DNA from: Thioclava sp. GXIMD2076 | Lineage (GTDB): Bacteria; Pseudomonadota; Alphaproteobacteria; Rhodobacterales; Rhodobacteraceae | Length of the DNA: 64,000 nt | NCBI RefSeq assembly: GCF_037949795.1 | Contig: NZ_CP149932.1 | Location: forward strand, 248,001 to 312,000 | Direction: 5' to 3' | Part shown: in pieces, positions 16,255 through 25,202 of the stretch | How the letters are laid out: every line of letters starts with the position of its first letter | Position numbering within the stretch: position 1 is the first letter of the stretch | Program-made: the position numbers and the translations under genes | Notes under the pieces: model-generated | The model's input: only the letters and a program-made list of their open reading frames with translations | Told to the model about the DNA's origin: nothing | The model's database searches: none

Positions 16255-17175
16255 ATGTTTGCGCGCCTGCTCTTTCCGGTCCTCCTATGTGTCGCCAGTC
16301 CGCTCGCGGCTGCGACATACGGGGTAACGTTAATCGATAGATCCCAGATCTTCATCAAGGCTTTGGAGGGCGGCTTCACCGATGCGGCAGCCTCCATGCC
16401 CGATACGGATCTCGAGATCATGGATGCGCAGAACAGCACCGAAACGCAGCTCGAACAGGTGCAGAAGCTCATCGACATGAAGGTCGATGCTCTGATCGTG
16501 AATGCCGTAAGCGCCGATTCCGGCCTGACCATCTCGCGTATGGCCCAGAAGGCCCGCATTCCTCTGGTCTTCGTAAATGCGAAACCCCTGAACTGGGAGG
16601 TCCTGCAGGGTCCGCAGGTCTATGTCGGCTCGCCCGAAACCCAATCGGGCAGCCTCGAGGTAGGCTATATCTGCGATGCATTGGGCAATACGGGCACGGT
16701 GTCGATCCTTGTCGGCGATCTGGTGTCGGAAGCAGCGCGCGAGCGGACCAAGGCCTATTACAGTGAACTGGCCACCGATCATTGCTCGGGCGTCACCATT
16801 CAAGCCGAAGCTTTTGGCAACTGGTCGGTGGATGGTGGACGTGCCATCATGGAGAAATGGCTGGCGGAGGGGCCCCTGCCCGATGCGGTCGTGGCTAATA
16901 ATGATGATATGGCGCTGGGGGCGATTGCCGCTCTCGACGAGGCAGGTATCGATCACAGCACAATCCTGATCGGCGGCATCGACGGCACCGCCACCGCCCG
17001 AAAGGCGATGGCCGAAGGCAAGCTCGACGTCACTGTATTGCAAAACGCCGCCGAGCAGGCACGTGGCGCCATCGTCTCCGCGCAGCAGCTTCTGGCGGGC
17101 GAGACCCTGCCCCCGCAAGTCTGGATACCCTTTGAACTCGTGAAACCGGCCGATGCGTCGGTCGCAATGAACTGA
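16255..17175 (+). CDS. Periplasmic sugar-type binding protein (LacI/RbsB fold)
   Basis: A 306-residue secreted protein. The signal peptide (1-20) ends near PLAAA. The mature part has the peripla_BP fold, with DALIVNAVSADSG, IPLVFVNAKP, VVANNDDMALGAIAALDEAG and GGIDGTATARKAM. Such proteins bind sugars or related small molecules for ABC import or signalling. The ATG at 16255 is preferred over the TTG at 16252 because of its distance from GAGG. No ABC permease or ATPase gene is adjacent. The next gene, 18 bases downstream, is a chemoreceptor, so a role as ligand-bound signal input is likely. The ligand is unknown. Confidence 0.88.
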   Translation: MFARLLFPVLLCVASPLAAATYGVTLIDRSQIFIKALEGGFTDAAASMPDTDLEIMDAQNSTETQLEQVQKLIDMKVDALIVNAVSADSGLTISRMAQKARIPLVFVNAKPLNWEVLQGPQVYVGSPETQSGSLEVGYICDALGNTGTVSILVGDLVSEAARERTKAYYSELATDHCSGVTIQAEAFGNWSVDGGRAIMEKWLAEGPLPDAVVANNDDMALGAIAALDEAGIDHSTILIGGIDGTATARKAMAEGKLDVTVLQNAAEQARGAIVSAQQLLAGETLPPQVWIPFELVKPADASVAMN

Positions 17176-17193
17176 CCGGCGGCGGAGACCAAA

Positions 17194-19419
17194 ATGCTTA
17201 AGAAATTCAATAACTTCTTCGCTGGGATCGGTCCGCGCCTCGCGTTCAGCCAGATCCTCCTCGTTACTATTCTCGGCGCCGCCATCACCGTTGCATGGCT
17301 TGTCTTCCAACAGTTTTCGACGAGCATGCACGAACTGGCCGAAGACAATGTCCCCGATCTACGCAATACCAGCGATATCATGGTAAGCGCCAACCGCCTG
17401 CCCGAGCTGATCACCGCGCTGCTTCTGGCCAATACACCTGCCGAGATCGATGAGGTCCTGAAGACCTCGGAGCAGCGCTTTGCGGCCTTCTTCGAACTGG
17501 CCCGCCAGCGCCCGCCGCGTCAGGCCATTGATCTCGCCGACCGCATGTCCGAATTCAAGCTGCAACTCCTGCAGCTGGCGGCGGCCCGCGAGGATGCCTC
17601 GCTTGCGCATACAGCCGTCCGTCAGGATCTCAGCAAGCTCGAGATCCTCGTCTCGCAACTTGAACTGATGGGTCCGCCCCAAGCCCGCGCCGATGCGCAA
17701 TCCCTGCTTCGCCAGATCGTTACGGTGTCGATGGAGGGGGATCTGATCGGTCTGGACCGGTATAAGGCCTCTGTCGAGGGTCAGGCAAAACTGCTGATCT
17801 TTAGCCTCGGCGACGGGTATGACACCGATGTCGCAATGCTGCATGACCTGATCGACCCCGAAACCGGGGTCATCGCACGGCGCGGCAACGAACTCGAAGC
17901 GCTGGCGGCAGGGGCTACCGCCTCGAGTGCGGCGCTGAGCGAGATCACCCAGCTCAGTGCGGGTGCTGCCGCAGTGGGAGGCGAAGCCCTTGACGGCGTA
18001 AGCGCTCGCGCCGGCGTTCTGGATAGCCAGATCGGTAAGGCGACCAGAAATATGGAGCTTGCAATCGGTGCCTCGCTTCTCGTGCTCATGGTAACGATCG
18101 GCTTCCTGCAGATGGTTCTGGTACGCCCGTTGCGGGATCTGACCCGACGCACCCGCGATCTGGCCGAGGGCAATATCGATGCGCTCGAAGGCACGAAAAA
18201 ACGCGGGGGCGAACTGGGGGCGATGATCGAAGCGCTCCAGATCTTCAGGCAGAACATTCTCGCCAATCGCGAGTTGGAGGAACAGCAGCGCGAGGCCGAG
18301 GCCCGTGAGGCCGCCGAGCGTGAGGCGGAAGCCCAGCGCAAGCTTGAGGCAGAGCGTACAGAGATGGAACGTAAGGCCCGCGAGGAACGCGAACACATGG
18401 AGCGCGAGCACGCCGCCGCGGCCGAGAAACAGCGCCTTGCCGAACTGGCCGAGGCCGAGCGGGCCGAGCGCGCGGCAGAGCAGGAGCAGGTTGTCTCCAC
18501 CCTCGCGAAGGCCCTTGGCCGTCTTTCGCAAGGCGATCTGACCCAGCGCATCGAGACCCGCTTCCCCGAGAGCTACGAGGCCCTGCGCGCGGATTACAAC
18601 CGCAGTATCGACTCGCTCAGCCATCTGGTAGGTTCGATCCAGTCGAGCGTCAGCCACATCCTCAACAATGCCTCCGAGGTCAGTCAGGCCGCGACCGACC
18701 TGTCGCACCGCACCGAAAGCACGGCGGCGACCCTTGAGGAAACGGCGGCCGCGGTCGAGGAACTCGCGGCCAACACCGCTTCCGCCGCCGATAACAGCCG
18801 CCGGACCGAAAAGGTCGTACATAGCTCGAAATCGGAAACCCTTGCGTCACGCGATATTATGGCACAGGCGGTCGCTGCGATGAATTCCATCGCCGAAAGC
18901 TCCAACCGGATCACGCGGATCATTGGTGTGATCGACGATATCGCCTTCCAGACCAACCTTCTGGCACTCAATGCCGGCGTGGAAGCTGCGCGAGCGGGCG
19001 ATGCGGGGCGCGGCTTTGCGGTCGTGGCCTCCGAAGTCCGGGCCCTTGCACAGCGCTCGTCGGAAGCGGCGAGCGAGATTGGCGGGTTGATTTCGGAAAG
19101 CTCCGATAGCGTGAAGATCGGCGTAGATCTTGTCGGCCAGACCGATACCGCCCTGCAGCGTATTGCCGACTCGATTGCCGAGATTGCGACCAATATTTCC
19201 AGCGTGGCCAACTCGGTCGAGGAACAATCCCATGCCGTTCGGGAAATCAACTCGGCGACCGCCCAGCTTGACCAGATGACCCAGCAGAACGCGGCGATGT
19301 TCGAGGAAACATCAGCAGCCTCTCTGGCCCTCTCGCAAGAGGCAAAATCGCTGAACGAGGCAATCACCCAGTTCCGCGTCGCGGGCTCCGGCTATGATGA
19401 CACCGCAAACGCGGCATAA
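17194..19419 (+). CDS. Methyl-accepting chemotaxis protein, transmembrane
   Basis: A 741-residue chemoreceptor. A helix at about 17-40 and one at about 287-306 bracket a periplasmic helical domain of about 245 residues. A HAMP domain (307-360) is followed by an unusually long Glu/Arg/Ala-rich coiled coil (355-430), a second HAMP-like segment ([18 protein letters not shown]) and the signalling hairpin (490-720). The tip reads [23 protein letters not shown] and is intact. There is no C-terminal CheR-docking pentapeptide. It follows a periplasmic binding protein gene by 18 bases, so that protein is the probable ligand-presenting partner. Confidence 0.95.
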   Translation: MLKKFNNFFAGIGPRLAFSQILLVTILGAAITVAWLVFQQFSTSMHELAEDNVPDLRNTSDIMVSANRLPELITALLLANTPAEIDEVLKTSEQRFAAFFELARQRPPRQAIDLADRMSEFKLQLLQLAAAREDASLAHTAVRQDLSKLEILVSQLELMGPPQARADAQSLLRQIVTVSMEGDLIGLDRYKASVEGQAKLLIFSLGDGYDTDVAMLHDLIDPETGVIARRGNELEALAAGATASSAALSEITQLSAGAAAVGGEALDGVSARAGVLDSQIGKATRNMELAIGASLLVLMVTIGFLQMVLVRPLRDLTRRTRDLAEGNIDALEGTKKRGGELGAMIEALQIFRQNILANRELEEQQREAEAREAAEREAEAQRKLEAERTEMERKAREEREHMEREHAAAAEKQRLAELAEAERAERAAEQEQVVSTLAKALGRLSQGDLTQRIETRFPESYEALRADYNRSIDSLSHLVGSIQSSVSHILNNASEVSQAATDLSHRTESTAATLEETAAAVEELAANTASAADNSRRTEKVVHSSKSETLASRDIMAQAVAAMNSIAESSNRITRIIGVIDDIAFQTNLLALNAGVEAARAGDAGRGFAVVASEVRALAQRSSEAASEIGGLISESSDSVKIGVDLVGQTDTALQRIADSIAEIATNISSVANSVEEQSHAVREINSATAQLDQMTQQNAAMFEETSAASLALSQEAKSLNEAITQFRVAGSGYDDTANAA

Positions 19420-19428
19420 CATTAAGTC

Positions 19429-19450
19429 AAGGGGCCCTGCCGGGCCCCTT
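19429..19450. terminator. Hairpin between convergent genes
   Basis: AAGGGGCCC and GGGCCCCTT form a 9-bp perfect stem with a TGCC loop, nine bases after the chemoreceptor stop and 21 bases from the end of the oppositely oriented FNT gene. The T-tract is short on both sides, so termination strength is uncertain, but the position fits a shared terminator. Confidence 0.7.
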
Positions 19451-19471
19451 TCCATTCCGCATCCGCGCCCC

Positions 19472-20389
19472 TCAGCTACGCCGTCTCGCGCGCGGATCCC
19501 CCTCATGGCGCCACGGGCATTCCTTGGGCTCCTCCAGCTCGGTCTTGATCTGCGCCCATGTGAGAACGGTAAAGAATACCGATCCGCCAAGCACATTCCC
19601 GATCAATGCGGGCAGGGTAAAACCGGTAAGCGCCCCGATCGCGGACATCTTGCCCGATAGCACCACGATGGTCGCCTCGGTCGAGCCTGCCACCACATGG
19701 GTAAATTCCGCTGTCGCGATGATCCATGTCACGATGACGATCATCAGCAGCTTGGACTGGCGGGCATTAGGCAACATCCAGACAAGCGCCGCGATCAGCC
19801 AGCCCGCACCAATCCCCCGCAACATGGTTTCGAGCCACGGGAAATGGGTGGCCTCTTCCGAAAGCTCCTGAACCGCTTGCCAGAGCGCCGGATCATAGCC
19901 GCGCATGAGATAAAGCACGATCCCGAACAATGTCGCGCCGATCAGGTTGAAGAGGAAAACGATCCCCCATAGCCGCGCAAGGCGCCGGAACACCTCCGGT
20001 CCGGGCTCATCCAGCGCCGGACAGACCGCAGTGATGGTGTTCTCGGTGAACAGCTGCATCTGCCCCATGATCACGATCAGGAAGCCCACCGTATAACCGA
20101 AATTCTCGACAAGTGGACGCCATTCGGCATCAGGCAGATGAGACCGCAGAAGACCTTCGGTGAAAACCGAGAACCCGATGGCGATCCCGGCAATGAGCGA
20201 GGACATGACCAGCGCCGAGGCCGGACGCATCAGCTCTTCCACCCCCGAGCGGCGGATCGATTCAAAAATGGCAGGCGGGCTCATCGCCCCCGTTTTCTCG
20301 ATGGCCCGAAGCTCGTGCTCGTCGAACGAGGCTTCATGTTTCTTTTCCGCATGCTCCTGATCCGCTGCGGCCTGTTCTCGCTCTGACAA
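19472..20389 (-). CDS. YfdC-type formate/nitrite transporter family protein
   Basis: About 305 residues. A charged N-terminal cytoplasmic region (about 60 residues, rich in Glu/Lys/Gln/His) precedes six membrane helices with FNT features: YTVGFLIVIMGQMQLFTENT, RLWGIVFLFNLIGATLF and FTHVVAGSTE. This matches the YfdC subgroup better than classic FocA/NirC. The start is uncertain. A TTG at 20389 has AAGGA seven bases upstream; a GTG at 20419 and an ATG at 20470 are alternatives. It is divergent from an FdhF/YdeP-type molybdoenzyme, which suggests a shared role in formate or acid handling. The substrate is unproven. Confidence 0.85.
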   Translation of the reverse strand: MSEREQAAADQEHAEKKHEASFDEHELRAIEKTGAMSPPAIFESIRRSGVEELMRPASALVMSSLIAGIAIGFSVFTEGLLRSHLPDAEWRPLVENFGYTVGFLIVIMGQMQLFTENTITAVCPALDEPGPEVFRRLARLWGIVFLFNLIGATLFGIVLYLMRGYDPALWQAVQELSEEATHFPWLETMLRGIGAGWLIAALVWMLPNARQSKLLMIVIVTWIIATAEFTHVVAGSTEATIVVLSGKMSAIGALTGFTLPALIGNVLGGSVFFTVLTWAQIKTELEEPKECPWRHEGDPRARRRS

Positions 20390-20564
20390 CTTCGGTTCCT
20401 TCCGCTCGTTTGCCGTCACATAGATTTTTGCAACCGTGAAGGAACGTAGTATCGCAGCATTTCGTTCCATTGGTTCGGGATGTGCTATGATTTGTCGCAT
20501 CCAGACTTGTGCCTGCGCATTGGGCGCGTCACAAAAGAGGAGCCTTGCGCGCTGGGAGATGCCG

Positions 20565-22871
20565 ATGAAACCCGAAGATTACAGCCATTCGCCCGTTGAA
20601 GCCGATGCCGGCACCCCTGTCTATAAACGACCCGCAGGGGGATGGGGATCGCTTGAGGGCGTCGCGCGGATCATGAAGAAAGAGCCTCCAACGCCCTTGG
20701 CGCTGCAGATCCTTGCCAAGCTGAACAAGACTGGCGGCGCGATGTGCTCGTCCTGCGCATGGGCCAAGCCCGCAAATCCCGGAACATTCGAATTCTGCGA
20801 GAACGGCGCCAAGGCAACGTTGTGGGAGCTGACCACGAAGAAGGTGGGCCCTGCCTTCTTCGCTACGCATAAGGTCAGCGACCTGCGCCAGTGGACCGAT
20901 CATGATCTGGAAGCCGCAGGTCGCCTGACCCATCCGATGCGTTATGATGCCACCACCGACAGCTATCAGCCTGTGGCGTGGGAGGAAGCTTTTGCCGAGA
21001 TCGGGCGAGAGTTGAACGGGATCACCCCCGATGAGGCGGTTTTCTATGCCTCGGGCCATGCGGGCCTCGAGCCCTCCTATCTCTACGCGTTGCTGGCGCG
21101 GATCTATGGCACCAACAACCTGCCGCAATCTTCGAATATGTGCCACGAGACCACCTCGGTGAACCTCAACACCTATCTTGGCGTTCCTGTAGGCACCTGC
21201 ACGCTGGAAGATTTCGACCATTGCGATGCGCTGTTCTTCTTTGGCCAGAATACCGGCACCAACAGCCCGCGGCTGCTGCACACTCTGAAAGAGGCTGTGG
21301 ATCGCGGCTGCAAGGTAGTGACCTTCAACCCGATCCGCGAAAAGGGCCTGCTGGAGTTCACCGACCCGCAGAGCCCCAAGCAGATGGTCACCGGCAAATC
21401 GACCAAGATTTCGGACCATTACTATCAGGTCCGTCCCGGCGGGGATATCGCCGTGCTGGCGGGCATGATCAAATATGCGCTCGCGCGCGAAGATGCCGCC
21501 CCCGGCACAGTGCTGGACCATGACTTCATCGCCGAGCATACGCAGGGGCTCGAGGAGGCGATGGCAGAAATCCGCACTATGGACTGGGCGGAGATCGAGC
21601 ACCATTCGGGCCTGACCCGCGCCATGATCGAGCAGGCTGCGGAAATCTATGTCGACGCCAAGCGCGTGATCGGCGTCTATGGCATGGGCCTGACCCAGCA
21701 TGTCAACGGGTGGCTGAACCTCGGCATGCTGGTCAACCTGTTGTTGTTGCGCGGAAATATGGGCCGTTTGGGTGCGGGCATCTCGCCCGTGCGCGGGCAC
21801 TCCAACGTGCAGGGGCAGCGCACCGTGGGGATCGGCGAGAACCCCGCGCTCTTCCCGCTCGACAAACAGGAGAAGATGTTCGGCGTCACCCTGCCCCGCA
21901 CACGCGGGATGAATATCGTGAAGGCCGGTAAGGGCGTGATCGAGGGCCGGGTGAAAGCCACCATCGCGCTCGGCGGCAACCTCCTGCGCGCCATGCCCGA
22001 TATCGAGCGGCTGGAAGAGGCATGGGGCAAGCAGAACCTCACCGTCTCGATCGCGATCAAACTCAACCGCTCGCATCTCAATCCGGGTAAGGTGTCCTAT
22101 ATCCTGCCCTGTCTGGGACGGACCGACGAGGATCTGCAGAACGGCGTACCGCAGGTGCAGACCGTCGAGGACACGATGAGCCATATCTTCGCCTCGCTGG
22201 GCCGCGCCAAGCCGCCAAGCGACCAGTTGAAATCCGAACTTGCCATTATCGCGGGCATCGCCAAAGCCACCCTACCCGCCAATCCTGCGCTGCAATGGGA
22301 TGACTGGACCGCGAATTACGACCATGTGCGCGATCTGATCGCCGCCACTTGGCCCGCGCAGTTCCACGAGATGAACCTGCGCATGTCGAAGGCGGGCGGG
22401 TTCTACCGTGGCAATGCAGCCCGCGAGCGGCGCTGGAACAACGAGGCCGGAAAGGCGCTTTTCACCACGCCCACGACCCTTTCGGCGCTGGGTCAAGAGC
22501 CCGGCACCACCGCGCGTGGCCAGAGCTACACGCTCAATACCATGCGCTCCAACGACCAGTTCAACACCACGATCTACGGGCATTCGGACCGCCTGCGGGG
22601 ACTTTCGGGCTCGCGTATGGTGGTGCTCATCAACCGCGGCGAAATGGAACGGGCGGGGCTTTCGGAGGGTCAGAAAGTCACGCTGGTCTGCGATATCGAG
22701 GACGGGCGCGAGCGCCGTGTCGAGGGACTGAGCGTCACTGCATTCGATCTGCCCAATGGCTGTGTTGCGGGCTATTATCCCGAGCTGAACCCCTTGATCC
22801 CGTTGGAATATCACGAACTCCGCTCCGGCACACCCGCCTATAAGGGCACCCCCGTCCGGATCATCGCATAA
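20565..22871 (+). CDS. FdhF/YdeP-family molybdopterin oxidoreductase
   Basis: A 768-residue relative of formate dehydrogenase-type enzymes, near the usual length of E. coli YdeP. The N-terminal region has CSSCAWAKP and FCENGAKATLWE, typical of this family and probably an iron-sulfur site. MCHETTS near residue 195 marks the molybdenum-cofactor domain, and the C-terminal domain has TMRSNDQFNTTIYG. The ATG at 20565 has GGGAG six bases upstream; an earlier ATG at 20559 is too close to it. There is no signal peptide, so the enzyme is cytoplasmic. YdeP is linked to acid resistance in E. coli, but its reaction is not settled. It is divergent from a YfdC-type FNT transporter. Confidence 0.9.
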   Translation: MKPEDYSHSPVEADAGTPVYKRPAGGWGSLEGVARIMKKEPPTPLALQILAKLNKTGGAMCSSCAWAKPANPGTFEFCENGAKATLWELTTKKVGPAFFATHKVSDLRQWTDHDLEAAGRLTHPMRYDATTDSYQPVAWEEAFAEIGRELNGITPDEAVFYASGHAGLEPSYLYALLARIYGTNNLPQSSNMCHETTSVNLNTYLGVPVGTCTLEDFDHCDALFFFGQNTGTNSPRLLHTLKEAVDRGCKVVTFNPIREKGLLEFTDPQSPKQMVTGKSTKISDHYYQVRPGGDIAVLAGMIKYALAREDAAPGTVLDHDFIAEHTQGLEEAMAEIRTMDWAEIEHHSGLTRAMIEQAAEIYVDAKRVIGVYGMGLTQHVNGWLNLGMLVNLLLLRGNMGRLGAGISPVRGHSNVQGQRTVGIGENPALFPLDKQEKMFGVTLPRTRGMNIVKAGKGVIEGRVKATIALGGNLLRAMPDIERLEEAWGKQNLTVSIAIKLNRSHLNPGKVSYILPCLGRTDEDLQNGVPQVQTVEDTMSHIFASLGRAKPPSDQLKSELAIIAGIAKATLPANPALQWDDWTANYDHVRDLIAATWPAQFHEMNLRMSKAGGFYRGNAARERRWNNEAGKALFTTPTTLSALGQEPGTTARGQSYTLNTMRSNDQFNTTIYGHSDRLRGLSGSRMVVLINRGEMERAGLSEGQKVTLVCDIEDGRERRVEGLSVTAFDLPNGCVAGYYPELNPLIPLEYHELRSGTPAYKGTPVRIIA

Positions 22872-22873
22872 AA

Positions 22874-22898
22874 AAGGGCCGCCTCATGTGCGGCCCTT
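22874..22898 (-). terminator. Terminator of the sigma/anti-sigma operon
   Basis: AAGGGCCGC and GCGGCCCTT form a 9-bp stem with a 7-base loop between the convergent FdhF/YdeP and anti-sigma genes. In the leftward direction it is followed by six T, so it mainly serves the anti-sigma transcript. It may also stop the rightward one. Confidence 0.82.
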
Positions 22899-22915
22899 CC
22901 AGCAATCGGAGTGGA

Positions 22916-23620
22916 TTATACGGAAATCATATCGCCCTTGGCGATGACCGGACCTGTTGCCACACCGTCTGGCGCGCCGCCTTTGGGCTCATCCGTGATG
23001 GCGAAGGTCGCGCCCGCCAGCATCGGGCGCAGTTCATCGGGCATCGGCATATGGGCATCGCGCTGTTCGGGCATAAGACCCAGCGAGACGGGCTTCTGCC
23101 CTGCAGGGATCACCCAAAGCTCCATCGACCGGTCTGTCGCATGCTGCACCCCGGCCATTTGCACCAAGCGCACTTCGCCGGTGCCGGTATCATATTGCAC
23201 CTGCACCAGAAGCTGGTCGCCCGCGCCCATCAGGCTGGCCTGCATGCCCGGTGTAAAGCCGGGAAGGGCCGGAATGGCGGGGTTATTCAGGGTATTGATG
23301 ATATCGGGTACGAAGAAGGTCGCCGTGATACCCACCGCCACGACACCACCTGCAAGCCACCCCCAGAGCATCAGCGATCTGCGCGATGCCGGAGCACCGA
23401 TCTCGGTCATCAGTTGGCGCTTTACCGAGGCTGGCGGCATCACTTCTGGGAAGTCCTCGGCCAGAGGCGCGAAACGGCTCTCCCAATCGCGCAATCGCGC
23501 GCGCAAGGCGGGCTCGTCGCGCAAACGCGCAGCGAAGGTGGCCTGTTCCTCGGGAGGCAAAAGGCGTAGCGCCTGTTCGGCGGCCAGAAGATCATCATCG
23601 AATTCGGGCGTCGCACTCAT
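22916..23620 (-). CDS. Anti-sigma factor, RskA type
   Basis: A 234-residue single-pass membrane protein. The cytoplasmic N-terminal part (1-78) is acidic and carries ALRLLPPEEQATFAARL, an anti-sigma domain. The helix at about 80-103 includes LMLWGWLAGGVVAVGI. The outer domain has the RskA signature STELWVIP-like segment SMELWVIPAGQKPVSLG. Its ATG overlaps the sigma gene stop as ATGA (23617-23620). No zinc-binding HxxxCxxC motif of ChrR type is seen, so this is a SigK/RskA-like pair. The inducing signal is unknown. Confidence 0.88.
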   Translation of the reverse strand: MSATPEFDDDLLAAEQALRLLPPEEQATFAARLRDEPALRARLRDWESRFAPLAEDFPEVMPPASVKRQLMTEIGAPASRRSLMLWGWLAGGVVAVGITATFFVPDIINTLNNPAIPALPGFTPGMQASLMGAGDQLLVQVQYDTGTGEVRLVQMAGVQHATDRSMELWVIPAGQKPVSLGLMPEQRDAHMPMPDELRPMLAGATFAITDEPKGGAPDGVATGPVIAKGDMISV

Positions 23621-24216
23621 TGGCTCATGCAATCCTTCAGCTTCATCAGGCTGCGGCGCAGCCATGTCCGCATCGTGTTCAGCGGCACATTGTGACGTTC
23701 GGCCAGATCGGCATAACTGTCGCCGTTGAGATAGGCCCCGCGCACGGCATCGGCGCGCCCATCCTCCAGCATCTCCAGACAGGAGCCGATGCGCTTGGCC
23801 TCGGAGTTGGCGATCATGCAGGCTTCGGGCCCCGGCCTATCGTCGGACAGATCATAGACCTCGTCAATATCCGTGCGCCCGCGCTGACGCTTGCGCAACC
23901 GGTCGATGGCCAGATTGCGCGCGAGCGTGATCAGCCATGTCATCGGACTATGGCCGGTCACACTATAGCGGTCGGCCTTGCGCCAGATCCGCAGGAACAC
24001 CTCCTGCAGCGCCTCCTCGGCCTCGGCACGGTTGTCGAGCACCTTCAGGCAAACCCCGAACAGCTTGGCACTGGTGGCATCGTAAAGCGCTGAAAAGGCG
24101 GCTTTATCACGCAGAACGACCCGCGCGATAAGGGCTTCAATCTCCTCTGGAGTCGACAGCCCGCGAGATGTGGAACGGCGCGATTTGGCAGGCGCGAGGC
24201 CTGAGATAGTCTGCAT
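23617..24216 (-). CDS. ECF RNA polymerase sigma factor
   Basis: A 199-residue extracytoplasmic-function sigma factor. Region 2 (about 35-105) has FSALYDATSAKLFGVC, AEEALQEVFLRIW and TWLITLARNLAIDRLRKR. Region 4 (about 140-195) has DAVRGAYLNGDSYADLAE and NTMRTWLRRSLMKLKD. The ATG at 24216 is preceded by GGGAGGA. It is coupled to the anti-sigma gene and lies 69 bases after nadC on the same strand. It groups by look with the SigK/RskA-regulated ECF class. Confidence 0.93.
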   Translation of the reverse strand: MQTISGLAPAKSRRSTSRGLSTPEEIEALIARVVLRDKAAFSALYDATSAKLFGVCLKVLDNRAEAEEALQEVFLRIWRKADRYSVTGHSPMTWLITLARNLAIDRLRKRQRGRTDIDEVYDLSDDRPGPEACMIANSEAKRIGSCLEMLEDGRADAVRGAYLNGDSYADLAERHNVPLNTMRTWLRRSLMKLKDCMSQ

Positions 24217-24285
24217 GAACCAGATCCTCCCTCGGCGGTCATGACTTAACCTAAAGCAAGGGTCCGTTCTGTCCAACAAAAACGA

Positions 24286-25122
24286 TCAGAGATCGTCGAG
24301 CCCGATATCCACACAAGGCGCGGATTGGGTGATCCGCCCGACCGAGATGAAATCAACGCCAGTCCCGGCCTTGGCGCGGATCGTCTCCAGACGCACCCCG
24401 CCCGAACATTCCAGAGGCACGCGCCCGCCCACGAGCGCCACCGCCGCCCGCATCTCGTCATTGGTCATATTGTCGAGCATGATCACATCGGCCCCTGCCG
24501 AAAGCGCTTCCTCGACCTGTTCCAGACGGTCGCATTCGACCTCGATCTTGGTCAGGACCGGTGCCTTCGCCTTGGCTCTGGCCACCGCCAAGGTGATCGA
24601 TCCGGCCACCGCGATATGGTTGTCCTTCAGCATAATACCCCCATCGAGGCTCAGGCGGTGGTTGCGCCCGCCGCCACAGGTGACCGCGTATTTCTCGAGC
24701 CCGCGCAGCCCCGGCGTGGTCTTGCGCGTGTCCACCAGAAACGCACCCGTCCCCTCGATCTCTGCCACATAGGCGGCGGTCAGCGTGGCAATCCCGCACA
24801 TCCGCTGCAACAGGTTCAGCGCCACACGCTCGCCCGTCAGGATCGCCTGCGCGTTGCCCTCGATAATGGCAAAGGTGGTGCCCGCATCGATCCGCTCGCC
24901 CTCCTCGGCCAGCACCTCGAGCTTCAGCTTCGGGTCCAGATGCCGGAACACCCGCGCTGCCATCGGTAGCCCCGCCAGCACCATGTCCTCGCGCGCATTG
25001 AAGGCAAACCGCCCCGTCGCGTCATCCTCCACCATGATCTTGGCGGTCAGATCGAACTGGCCGCAATCCTCATCCAGCCAGAGCGCGATCTGGGCGTCGA
25101 GTTTGCGCATGTCGTAAAGCAT
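24286..25122 (-). CDS. nadC: Nicotinate-nucleotide pyrophosphorylase (carboxylating)
   Basis: A 278-residue enzyme that makes nicotinate mononucleotide from quinolinate and PRPP in NAD synthesis. Family residues are visible: GERVALNLLQRMCGIAT, DTRKTTPGLR, EKYAVTCGGGRNHR, IMLKDNH and the C-terminal ECSGGV with DFISVGRITQS. The related ModD proteins were considered, but the DTRKTTPGLR and GGGRNHR pattern fits NadC. nadA and nadB are not nearby. The start ATG at 25122 gives the usual length. Confidence 0.93.
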   Translation of the reverse strand: MLYDMRKLDAQIALWLDEDCGQFDLTAKIMVEDDATGRFAFNAREDMVLAGLPMAARVFRHLDPKLKLEVLAEEGERIDAGTTFAIIEGNAQAILTGERVALNLLQRMCGIATLTAAYVAEIEGTGAFLVDTRKTTPGLRGLEKYAVTCGGGRNHRLSLDGGIMLKDNHIAVAGSITLAVARAKAKAPVLTKIEVECDRLEQVEEALSAGADVIMLDNMTNDEMRAAVALVGGRVPLECSGGVRLETIRAKAGTGVDFISVGRITQSAPCVDIGLDDL

Positions 25123-25172
25123 CGGGGTCCTCCACCTGTTTTCAGGGTTCTACCCCGTCGCCGAGCATAGAA

Positions 25173-25196
25173 AAAGGGGGCGAAAGCGCCCCCTTT
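25173..25196 (-). terminator. Terminator of the gcvTHP operon
   Basis: AAAGGGGGCG and CGCCCCCTTT form a 10-bp perfect stem with an AAAG loop directly after the gcvP stop. The leftward RNA continues with UUUUUC, giving a clear rho-independent terminator before nadC. Confidence 0.88.
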
Positions 25197-25202
25197 CACA
25201 GA

